This document shows, one piece after another, positions 1-8,139 of a stretch of DNA of 20,151 nt. A program made the position numbers and the translations under genes. This stretch comes from Cudoniella acicularis (taxonomy: Eukaryota > Ascomycota > Leotiomycetes > Helotiales > Helotiaceae), in NCBI GenBank assembly GCA_013054445.1, contig JAAMPI010001086.1, positions 1 to 20,151 of the forward strand, read 5' to 3'. The notes under the pieces were generated by a model that saw only the letters and a program-made list of their open reading frames with translations, did no database searches and was not told the DNA's origin. Every line of letters begins with the position of its first letter. The stretch's first letter is position 1.

Positions 1-504
1 GGATGGGCGGTTGTTTGTGCCTGTGATGGAGTGTTTGGGTGATGTGAAGTGATTTCTGCGTTTGCTTTGGTTTGGAATTTTGCTCTGGTGTTAGGGGAAT
101 GGTCTTTGCTTTTTGAATGGAATTTATGGATGGGTAGGCTGGCATCTATGGGATTTTAGGAAAAGGAGCTCGGGGTCAGATAATTATGGTATGATATGAG
201 GAGTCGACATGGACACTGTCCTCCATCAAATGAGGCTTTTCGGCAAGAAATGAGGCTTTTCTTGTGTCATGTCTTTAGATGAAAAAGACAGAAAAGAGGT
301 ATCACGATAAATGTCTCGTAGACAATTTTTGCAATTAACTCGATTTTGATACTTTTCAATCACGACAGAAGTCACAAGCACAGACAATTTTAAAACTCTC
401 TAATCCGTGGGGTATGTATATATAGGTTGTTTGGCTCACGGAAGTTTGTTACGCCTCTTGCTCGTGTTTTTTTTTATCTTTCCTCGCTCAGCCATTTTAT
501 GTAT
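1..504. other. Gene-free left edge
   Basis: No convincing coding region is seen on either strand. The only structure is a short tandem duplication: a 14-bp word (aaatgaggcttttc) at 228-241 recurs at 248-261, giving a 20-bp period. A T-run lies near 467-476. The stretch is AT-rich and could be the flank of a gene outside the window. Confidence 0.5.
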
Positions 505-720
505 CAAAACCGTCGTCAAGTAAATAAGGAAGGATTCTGGCGTTGGGCAAGATAAAATATAAATTTGGCTCTTTTCTAGAAGTGAAGTCCTTCACTCCAT
601 GTTTAAAATAGCTTCGACGTATTATACCAAAAGGTTAACCGAAAAATAAGTATTATATATTTTCGAGTAGACACGTTGCGTATTTAAGCTGCTTTAAAGA
701 AGTTCAATCTTGGCAGACAA
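505..720 (+). repeat. Diverged dispersed repeat, copy A
   Basis: This stretch aligns, without tools, to 3663-3885 in the same orientation. Shared blocks include aaaaccgt..tcaa..aaataa near the left end, tctagaag(t/c)gaag..tt.actcc at 576, cg(a/g)cgtatta at 615, ataagta.ta.ata at 647 and taaagaa at 695. Many differences are C/T or G/A transitions, with T or A often in this copy. No coding capacity, terminal inverted repeat or target-site duplication is recognisable. It is probably a relic of a non-autonomous element, but the family is unknown to me. Confidence 0.6.
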
Positions 721-1031
721 AGTTAGTAGGAGTGGATAGAGAAACGCTTTTGACAGCTTATAATGGTTTACAAAAGGAGAGTTCACATTGGAATTGCAAT
801 CATTAGTACGTGTATTCAAATTGTAATGCCAGATTATTATTGTGCTAAAAGAAAATCATGTCTTGATGCCCATTGCTTCCTCCCAGGTAATAACGCGAAG
901 CCTATCAAATGCAAACAGGTTCATCAAATCCAAATTCCAAAATGACTCATCCTTGCCAATGAAATTCAACCAGATCATTTATCACACTCCTCAACCATTA
1001 CCATCACCGTCACCAAATGCCGAGAATCCAA

Positions 1032-1763
1032 TCAGGTGGTGCAAGTGGTTATGGCAGTAAGACTGTCGTCAATCAAAGTAATAGCAGCATTCAAAGCACA
1101 CCAAGTCCCCTTATTGCTGGCTCCCGAATATGCCGCAATAGCAGTATACGCCAGAAGATTCCCCTGCAGAGCGCTCGCAGCCCCAATCGAAGCAGACGTA
1201 CCAACGATGAAGTATATGTTGCAAGCTTGCGCCCCATTGATGACCAGCACTTCCGAACTCACGGCCGTGGTGAAAGTCGTATCGATCAAGAAGATGAATT
1301 GCCCATTGGCATTCAGCGTCCCATTGAGCGTCAGAATCCCCGAAAGTGTGACGGCAGAGGTGGGGAAAGTGTAGACGCCCGGGTTGAGTGTAAGACCACC
1401 GAGGTTAGAGACGGAAAGGGGGGTTGTGGGTGTGGATGCTAGAGCTGCATTGTATGCTGTAAGGCAAGCGGCTTCAGCGTTGACTGCGAGTGTTCCGCCA
1501 GCTGAAGTGATTCCAGTGCAGACTCCAGGGGGGAAACCGGTGATTGAGGTTCCTGGTGAAGTTCCACAGTCGCCCGTGATTACGGTGTTTCCGGTGCTGG
1601 TGAGTGTTGAGGCCGCAATGGCGCCGAAAGCGCTGGCCGCGCCCATTACAACGGGGGGGGATCGCTTTCCCAGAGACCTCTCCACGGAGGGATGAGCAAG
1701 GCAGTTGTCGGTGAATTGTGTAGTGAGGAGGAAAAGAAGCGCGAGTTTGGTGTTGGAGAACAT
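1032..1763 (-). CDS. Secreted ice-binding (antifreeze) protein, DUF3494 family
   Basis: The 243-residue intronless reading frame matches the DUF3494 (type 1 ice-binding) fold. Proteins of this family bind ice crystals outside the cell through a flat face of a discontinuous beta-solenoid, and help cold-adapted microbes keep liquid brine or resist freezing. Residues 1-23 are a signal peptide with likely cleavage after LA23. A Kex2-type KR at 33-34 follows, so the mature chain probably begins at S35. Family hallmarks are visible in order: MGAASAFGAIAAST at 40-53, TGDCGTSPGTSITGFPPG at 63-80, LGGLTLNPGVY at 121-131, GQFIFLI at 154-160 and VINGAQACN at 174-182. The mature part has six cysteines (66, 82, 100, 181, 222, 241), which would allow three disulfides. 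The start is fixed by the signal peptide, and a TATA box lies about 165 bp upstream. The family is known for horizontal spread. True ice-binding activity cannot be read from sequence. Confidence 0.93.
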   Translation of the reverse strand: MFSNTKLALLFLLTTQFTDNCLAHPSVERSLGKRSPPVVMGAASAFGAIAASTLTSTGNTVITGDCGTSPGTSITGFPPGVCTGITSAGGTLAVNAEAACLTAYNAALASTPTTPLSVSNLGGLTLNPGVYTFPTSAVTLSGILTLNGTLNANGQFIFLIDTTFTTAVSSEVLVINGAQACNIYFIVGTSASIGAASALQGNLLAYTAIAAYSGASNKGTWCALNAAITLIDDSLTAITTCTT

Positions 1764-1926
1764 GGTGAGAAGAGTTGAGGTGTTAGGAGGATAAAACCGA
1801 AGGATGGATGTGAATAGAATGTGGGAGGTGCTTGAAGATGGAGCAAGATGAATGAAGAATTGTAGATCTGATCTGGAATGCTGCTTGATGGTTGTGAATT
1901 GGAATTTCCATGGAGGGAATACCTTC

Positions 1927-1933
1927 TTATATA
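1927..1933 (-). promoter_or_regulatory. TATA box of the ice-binding gene
   Basis: The minus strand reads TATATAA here, about 165 bp upstream of the ATG at 1763. The stretch between is pyrimidine-rich on the coding strand near the start, as is usual for well-expressed fungal genes. Confidence 0.5.
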
Positions 1934-1946
1934 GGAAATGGTCATA

Positions 1947-3662
1947 AACAGTACCGAGCTACTTCAAAGGCCATCATCATGCCATACCGGTCCTTGAGTG
2001 TTCGAATATGTGAAGATATCTTGATGGGCATGCCTTTGACCCTCGCCTTCACCCTCACACTCGGTATGAAAGAGCATATGGACGAAGATCCGGTACCCGC
2101 ACCAGGGGTGGGCTAGCAGCTCGTCAGCGGCGTACCAACCCCTTGGTGCGCATGTGGGCAAGGGAGGATGGGGGAAGGGAATAAAAAAGGATCTTATGCC
2201 AGTCATAATGCCACTGAACGTAGCTTAAAGACCAAAACGGTTAGAGCAGATTTTGCAGCCAAAGATTGGACAGACAACTGTAGTTGCAAGGCCTCTGACG
2301 ACCAATGCTTTCCATTATTTGCGCAGCCCAGCCGTCCCGTGCCACACCCCTGAACATCACCAGCGGCTGTTGCCGAGGGGGGCCACCAGATGGCTTCCGG
2401 CATTCTGCTTGAATGAGCTATGTTTGTCAAGGTTTGCAGTAGCCTTGTAATGTACAGGTGCAACCCGAGACTCTGGGAATGGTCGCGAAATAAGGTTATT
2501 CCAACATCGCAAGATCGACATTCAAAATGAGCGTTGAAGATCCGCGGACTATGCTTGCCATTATTGAGGAATTATCTTTGGAGACGTGTTATGAAAAGAT
2601 GGAACGGTTTTTTGGTTGGAAGGTGTGTGTAGAATTCTCCACATGAAATTTTCGTCGCCAAATGTGCGTTGGCGCCCATTCTGCAGCACATGTTGCGCTT
2701 TGAAGCCTTCTGACGTTGAACGTGCCGCCCGGGATCGAAACATTGAAATCTTTCCATACCACTTCAAAATAAATTCAATTTCTGCCCAGTCAAAACGGAT
2801 GTGAAGGTGAAAAAGCGAAATTGGGAAACTGTTGAGGATCTGAAGGGCGAGAGTGGCCTAGAAAAAGGTGCGCGGTTGAAGGCAGAAAAGTCGTCAAAAA
2901 GTCCTGCCCCTAGTCAGCCAGACAACTTCTCCTCTATTTTCCTTTGCCTTGTTTTAGAAAAAGGAGGCCAGTAGACGAGTTCTAAACCTGGGCCACCTTT
3001 ACTTTCTCCTCCAAATCGCCAAATTAACTTCTGGTTCAAATTTCACGGGAGGTTCCTTGCCTGGATATTTCATTCTCCTCAATAACCATTCGGCATTTGT
3101 CTGATTAGCTAGCTTCACACTGCCCTTGCTAATATTTCTCAAGCGATATGTGCTATGTTTGGCAAGCTTGCTTGATTTCCCTTCACAACTATTCATAACG
3201 ATTTCAATTGGATCCCATTCATTCGCAACAAGCCTCACAACCCGGAATCCAAGTCTCGGTTTAATTCTTGAATTCTTGATTTTGCCACTGACAGTAGCTT
3301 CAGCCCCGTATGAACGAGATCTCGTGCTCAGCTTTGGGTTGCCATGTTATGCAAGGCCAACTCAACGCGGTATGCCTGAAAGAACAAGGTTAGCTTTCTC
3401 TGCTGTAGCAATCTCTGAGGGGTTTTACCGGTGAGAAGTGAGTCGCCAAGCCTGAGCCCACAAATTCCAATGATTTCAATTTAAGCCTGCGAAGATCCCC
3501 TCGGTCGAGCGAACCAATCCACATATCCAAGAATTAGATGAAACACATACTTGAGATCCGAGGTAGAGACATGTACAAGAAGCTTAATAGAACCAGCCAA
3601 GACTTCCAACGGACAATTTGGAGCGATTGACTACCGCCACCTTTCATAATAATCCATAAATA
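1947..3662. other. Long intergenic stretch, no recognised gene
   Basis: Several short open frames exist on both strands, but none shows a recognisable domain, splice-linked continuation or signal peptide. The most protein-like is on the minus strand at 2999-3238 (79 codons, no ATG at its start). It is Lys/Arg-rich and contains WDPIEIV and NAEWLLRRMKYPGKEPP, and could be a decayed gene fragment. I cannot assign it. Confidence 0.4.
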
Positions 3663-3885
3663 AAAACCGTTATCAACAAATAAAGCCTTTTTTTTTTTAC
3701 CCTGAAAAGTAAAGATTTCATAAACCACATTCGCGTCTTATCTAGAAGCGAAGCGCTTGACTCCCAATACAAAATCGTCTCGGCGTATTAAAGCATCGGC
3801 TTAAAAAAGGAATAAGTACTACATACATTTGAGATAACGCATTGCTTTCATAAACTACTAAAGAAAAAACCAATCGTAAAGACGC
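3663..3885 (+). repeat. Diverged dispersed repeat, copy B
   Basis: This is the partner of the repeat at about 505-720, in direct orientation roughly 3.16 kb away. The clearest shared core is tctagaagcgaagcgcttgactcc at 3740, followed by cggcgtatta at 3781 and aataagtactacatacattt at 3810. An 11-base T-run at 3689-3699 is specific to this copy. It ends just before the duplicated ARP2 tail. Confidence 0.6.
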
Positions 3886-3912
3886 GTGCCTAAACGAGAT
3901 TAATGAAGGTGC

Positions 3913-4005
3913 GAAGCCCCTTGGGCGTTCCGATCAAAGGAAACGAAGACTAATTATCTGGGCCCTAACTTTTCCAGTACCCTCGGGTCTTGCTCTTCCC
4001 ACTAC
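3913..4005 (-). repeat. Tandem partial duplication of the ARP2 3' end
   Basis: On the minus strand, 4001 to 3954 encodes [15 protein letters not shown] followed by TAA. The genuine ARP2 end at 4167-4120 encodes [15 protein letters not shown] and TAA. Over these 48 bases I count 10 differences, of which only the G-to-D codon changes the protein. A second shared block follows each stop: GATCGGAACGCCCAAGGGGC in this copy (near 3935-3914) and GATTGGAACACCCAAAAGGC after the genuine stop (near 4025-4006). The unit is thus last codons, stop and 3' flank, repeated in tandem. This copy lacks about 75 bp of the 3' flank. Confidence 0.75.
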
Positions 4006-4119
4006 GCCTTTTGGGTGTTCCAATCAAAAGCCACACAAACATCGAACGAACGTGTCAAGACAACTGGGGATGAACTCAAAACAAGGCAATTTATTTTTGG
4101 TAACCGAAACAAAAACAAC

Positions 4120-5469
4120 TTATCTAGGCCCTAACTTCTCTAATACCCTGGGCCCCTGTTCCTCCCATTCACTTTTTGTGATCCACATGTTCTCCTTGTC
4201 CGCCATGATATTCGCCAGAACAGCTCCTCCCAAGAACACCATGTGTCGCCTCCTAGGCGGATCCTCAATCCGCACCTTGAACTTGTTCAGTCGTTCCGGA
4301 TTGCCGCCCAATACTTTCGTAAGCCATAATTGCTTCAGTTCCTTTTCTAATCGTGAGGGAAGACCGGGATACATGCTACTTCCGCCGGAAAGAACAATTG
4401 CTTTGAAAAGGGAGGAGCGAACATCGACATCTGCGGCTTGAATGGTGTTGAAGAGAAATTCGGCAATTCCGGGCTGTTCGACATCGACGAGATGAGGTTG
4501 AAATAGACATTCAGGAGCCTCGAAACGTTCGCTACCAACTCGGATTACGCGGCCATCTGGCAAAGTATAACTCTCAACCAAAACAGTTGTATCCTCGCTC
4601 AATCTCTGATCCAACTCCAAATCGTATGAAACGTAGCATAGCTTCTCCTTGATCTGTCGAACAGTCTCGAAATCAGCGGTTCTGTTCAAGGCGTATCCGC
4701 GACGGAGGAGGAGCGCAATCAGGTTGCGTGTGACATCTCGGCCGGCCACATCGAGTCGTCTTGTAAGGTGATTTAAGACGACTGATTCGTAAACGGGGAC
4801 GATATGGGTAACTCCGTCTCCAGAATCAACTACCACTCCAGAGCTGAGACCTGTAATTTCAATCAGCTACCTCCTACCGCAACGTCACAATCCTGGATTA
4901 CCTTGGGCATATAAAGCCAGCACAGCCTGAATAGCCACATAGACACCCCCGAATTGGTATCTATCAAACATGACCTCGCACATCTGCTCCCTATTCTTCA
5001 ACGGGTTCATCGGCGGCTCCGTAAGTAAGATCTTGCGACCCGTAGTATCAACCTTCATCTTCTCGTAGAAAGTGTAATCCCACAGGTGCTGCATATCATC
5101 CCACTTCTTCACAATGCCGTTCTCCATAGGGTATGAAACTTGAAGCATAGTTCGTGCGGCTGCGGCCTCGTCACCACACATGATGTCCTTGATGACAAGT
5201 CCATCGTTGCCCTTTTCTTCGGATCGCAGGATCGGTCGGCCGACAATAGAGGGGTATTGAAATTCAGGGAAATTCTAGAGCAAAGAGATGATCAGCTTCA
5301 ATTTTGTTTCCAGTGTGCAGGAGGAGGTAGAAGGGGACAGGCGCATACCTGCGCGGCGTAGCCAACTTTGAGGAAACCAGTTCCTCCGTCAAGTACTGTG
5401 GGAAGAGGGTTAGCATTCCATTCAAGAGGCACAAGGTGGAAGAAAATTACCTATTGGAGGTTCCGCCAT
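4120..5469 (-). CDS. arp2: Actin-related protein 2 (ARP2/3 complex subunit)
   Basis: ARP2 is an actin-fold ATPase of the ARP2/3 complex, which nucleates branched actin filaments at cortical patches and endocytic sites. I assemble four exons on the minus strand: 5469-5451, 5395-5349, 5274-4902 and 4850-4120, totalling 1170 bp or 389 residues. All introns are GT-AG, with branch-like CTAAC or CTGAT sequences. The start [20 protein letters not shown] contains the first nucleotide-binding loop. Other landmarks are YPSIVGRP after residue 28, [19 protein letters not shown] at about 153-162 (second phosphate loop), [11 protein letters not shown] and a C-terminus ending EKLGPR. The length and segment order fit fungal ARP2, not actin or ARP3. 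The first exon has only 19 bases. The gene is divergent from the racemase-like gene, and its 3' end has been partly duplicated downstream. Confidence 0.97.
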
Positions 5470-5670
5470 GTTTGCAGTTTGAGGGAGCTTGCGGCGTGTT
5501 TTGTGTTTGGAATGGAGGTGGTTGATAGAGGCGGGGCTTATTCGTGGGCTTTGACGTTGCCAAGCGATGCGGTCACCGTAGCTCCCCCTCCAAGGCTGCC
5601 AAAATACTACCAAGCCTCAAAATTACTTTTTTCGGATCAAAGAAATCCATTCGCTCAAATCAAGCCCAAA
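5470..5670. promoter_or_regulatory. Divergent promoter between ARP2 and racemase-like gene
   Basis: The two start codons, at 5469 on the minus strand and 5671 on the plus strand, are separated by 201 bp, so both promoters must fit here or overlap the neighbouring gene. The segment next to the plus-strand start is A/C-rich (tcaagcccaaaATGG), a typical fungal start context. I see no clear TATA box. Confidence 0.5.
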
Positions 5671-6432
5671 ATGGCCTCCGAAAAGATCCTAGTCATTAAT
5701 CCCAATTCCTCGAAATCAATGACGGACGGCCTGGATCAATTGGTGAAAGACATGGATAGTTACGGAACAACCTCGACTGAAATCATCACATATACCGCAC
5801 CGTCTGGACCACCAAGCATCAACAACGAAGACGATGCTCTGGAAAGCGCCAAAATAGTCTTTGCAGACCTGCAATCGAAACTCGATGCATATGATGCATT
5901 TCTCGTTGCGTGTTACAGTGTGCACCCCCTCGTTGGCATGCTCAGAGACAAAGTTTCCCCTCGTACACACGTGACTGGCATATTCGAGGCCAGTATTTCA
6001 ACCTCACTCTCTTGTTTACCGATGGGATCGGGGAAAACAAGATCAAAGTTTGGAATTGTAAGCACGGGGACTTATTGGGAGAAAACACTTTCAGATGGCG
6101 TGAAGCACTTTCTTGAGGTTGAAGACTTGGCGAGTTGCAAGAGGTTTAAAGGTGTGGAGACTACTGGTTTGAATGCTATTGAACTTCATACAGCTCCTCC
6201 CGAGCTTGTCAGGAAGAAAATGATGGAGGCTACGAAGAGGTTAGTTAAGGACAAGGATGTCAAGGTTATCTGCTTGGGCTGTGCTGGAATGGCTGGGTTG
6301 GACTCGATTGTTGAAGAAGCTTTGGTAGAAGAGTTGGGAGATGATGCGAGATATGTATATGTGCTAGATGGAGTGAAAGCTGGTATTGGCATGCTTGAGA
6401 GTATGATTCGGGCATTGCCTAAAGCTCTGTAA
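5671..6432 (+). CDS. Asp/Glu/hydantoin racemase family protein (DCG1-like)
   Basis: This is a single-exon gene of 253 residues. The family comprises cofactor-independent racemases and decarboxylases that use two cysteines as acid/base pair. Yeast Dcg1, of similar size, is co-regulated with allantoin catabolism. The N-terminus ILVINPNSS (residues 6-14) is the usual first strand and substrate loop. The first cysteine lies in VACYSVHPL (C81). The second lies in ICLGCAGMAGL (C204). STGTYW near 131-136 is another conserved strand turn. The frame is open upstream to 5368, but that part overlaps ARP2 exons 1 and 2 and has no family similarity. The ATG at 5671 puts the conserved strand at its normal place. 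A role in hydantoin or ureide breakdown is inference; the substrate cannot be read from the sequence. Confidence 0.9.
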   Translation: MASEKILVINPNSSKSMTDGLDQLVKDMDSYGTTSTEIITYTAPSGPPSINNEDDALESAKIVFADLQSKLDAYDAFLVACYSVHPLVGMLRDKVSPRTHVTGIFEASISTSLSCLPMGSGKTRSKFGIVSTGTYWEKTLSDGVKHFLEVEDLASCKRFKGVETTGLNAIELHTAPPELVRKKMMEATKRLVKDKDVKVICLGCAGMAGLDSIVEEALVEELGDDARYVYVLDGVKAGIGMLESMIRALPKAL

Positions 6433-6563
6433 AGCACATTCCGGGGTAAAAGGGGAAACTGTCTCTATTGTGCAATACAATTGTCAATATGATATCCAAA
6501 TGACTTTAAACCTACCAACTCAATGAGATTACTACCAATTTCCCAAAACCATATCACCACTCC

Positions 6564-7114
6564 TCAACCCACCAACATCAAATAACCAACCCACAACCGC
6601 CTTTGCGCCTCTCCATCCCCAGATTCCCTCGAAGACCCCGCCTTCTCACCCCCATTCAAAAACAAAGCGTTCAGGTACTCATCCAACTCCTCATCAAAGC
6701 AAACTCTAAAACAATCCCCAGCAGACTTATCATTCGTCCGTAATGCTCCATTTGGCCAGAAATAAACCGACGTCTGCTGTATAGATGGCATGATATTACT
6801 CCAGAGAAATCGAGACGCAGCTGAGCTACATTTTGTGAATTTTGCGTCGCCCATTCCGCCGAGGTCAAGTGATAGGACGGAGATATTTGGAAGGACGGGA
6901 TCGGAGTTGAGATCGATGAGAGGCATCTCGTAGTGATGAGTCACTAGAACACTCGCAATAACTTTCTGGAGTCCAAGAGCTGTTGCCGGATTTCTGACTG
7001 CGTAGATCCCGTAATGGTCGGATGAAAAAGGGGGAGTGGATGAGTCGGGCAACGACTGCACTGCCGAGGCCACCCACCATTAGCGGCTGTGACGAGGATA
7101 CTTCCTTTAGACAT
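6564..7114 (-). pseudogene. Decayed short-chain dehydrogenase/reductase
   Basis: These are remains of a fungal Rossmann-fold SDR spread over three frames. The start MSKGSILVTAANGG at 7114 is followed by GLGSAVVARLIHSP one frame over. The switch falls on GGTGGGTGG near 7070-7078, best explained as a 4-bp tandem duplication. A second shift at the C/T run near 7025-7040 leads to HYGIYAVRNPATA. Only about 30 residues then separate this from LNSDPVLPNISVLSLDLGGMGD, where intact relatives have roughly 130 more, so the segment with the NAG motif and the catalytic YxxxK is gone. The tail keeps YFWPNGALRTNDKSAGD and YLNALFLNGGE, typical of the C-terminal part. The first glycine of the TGxxxGxG cofactor motif is also Ala. 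The relic is convergent with the racemase-like gene and cannot encode an active enzyme. Confidence 0.82.
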
Positions 7115-7702
7115 TGTCAGTGAAAGTAGATGGATTTTTGCTTCTGGATTTGTGGGCTGAGATTGTCTGGATTTCAAAGTAAACATATGGAGTCTTTGCG
7201 AGGAATATTATTCTTAGTGTTGGGGTTTCTCGGGACAGATACAATAGAAAATTCCGAGACTAAGTTACTACGCCAGGCGAATTCGAGTAGGCAAACTATA
7301 TCCCATGATTTTTTTTTTTTGCAGAACTCTTGGCTTTGTTCTTTCTGGCATCTTCGTAATGAGACGATCTGCGGCCTTTGTTGAGTTCTTCGTGAAACAC
7401 TCCTAGCCATATACCATATTCAAGCAATGCTCTTGAAACAGATATTGAGGCTACTCAGCCAGGCCCTAGGCGACAGAAAATCCTTACCGGTAAGCGTTTT
7501 TCAGTGCGTAGTATCCCCTCCTTTCCATGGGCATCCACCTCGGTGCTTTGCTCTTCTGTTGGGGGAAATCGATACTCCCTAGCTGTCTTCTCCCAAGGAA
7601 CCTGTAAACTCCTCACCAAGCAAAACCCGCAATGTGGCAAGAAAACCTCTGGCTTTGTAATCCCTCAAATTTAATCCATATTTACACGCTGCTTTCCTGA
7701 TC
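7115..7702. other. Intergenic, nothing recognised
   Basis: Upstream flank of the SDR relic and downstream flank of NDUFB7. It contains a T-run near 7310-7320. Short open frames are present, but none has domain features or splice-linked partners. Confidence 0.5.
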
Positions 7703-8139
7703 TTAATTGCTTCTCTCCCCACCCTTCGCAGCCCTCAACTCATCCATCTTCGCAACCCGCTTCTTGAATTCGACATACTGGCACTTCTCGTAACTATGTC
7801 TCTCCGTCTATAACACCGCATCATTAGCCTCAAGCTCTACTTCCCTGACCCTCCTCCCGAATCCGCAGAGCTTTCCCCGCCCCCGGGGTCTCTCAAAACA
7901 TACCTCGCACTTCCATGGCAGATAATACTCTTCGTATCGACACCGATTGAGAGGTATGAGGAGATTGGCACAGGTATCACGGTACGCAAGAGGAAGTCTG
8001 GCTTCGCTCATGGCTTCTCGAGTCGCGGCTGGAACGTGAAAGGATTAGCGCAGCAATTGCAGGTGTATACGTGGGGCTTACGGGCTGCTTTTGAGTCCCC
8101 GAGCCCTACGGCCGATTTGACAGCTTCGGTGACGGTCAT
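7703..8139 (-). CDS. NDUFB7: NADH:ubiquinone oxidoreductase B18 subunit (NDUFB7)
   Basis: This is an accessory subunit of mitochondrial complex I, located on the intermembrane-space face of the membrane arm. I assemble three minus-strand exons, 8139-8082, 8028-7904 and 7807-7703, giving 95 residues. Introns of 53 and 96 bp have GT-AG ends and GCTAAT branch-like sites. The protein shows the family's twin CX9C: TCANLLIPLNRCRY in exon 2, and a second pair spanning the last junction, WKCE|TERHSYEKCQY, with exactly nine residues between cysteines in each pair. This motif is oxidised by the Mia40 import pathway. The Lys/Arg-rich tail KKRVAKMDELRAAKGGERSN matches fungal relatives. The start MTVTEAVKSAVGLGDS is the only ATG that gives a coherent first exon. 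The second intron splits the second CX9C right after its first cysteine. No defect is seen. Confidence 0.95.

Noticed and set aside
1017..1695. Plus-strand open frames of 103-141 codons over the ice-binding gene
   Set aside because: They are antisense shadows of the minus-strand coding sequence and have no domain or signal of their own.
5368..5670. N-terminal extension of the racemase-like frame
   Set aside because: This stretch overlaps ARP2 exons 1 and 2, has no family similarity, and the ATG at 5671 places the conserved first strand correctly.
7455..7640. A 61-codon minus-strand open frame near NDUFB7
   Set aside because: It lies downstream of the NDUFB7 stop and has no recognisable feature.
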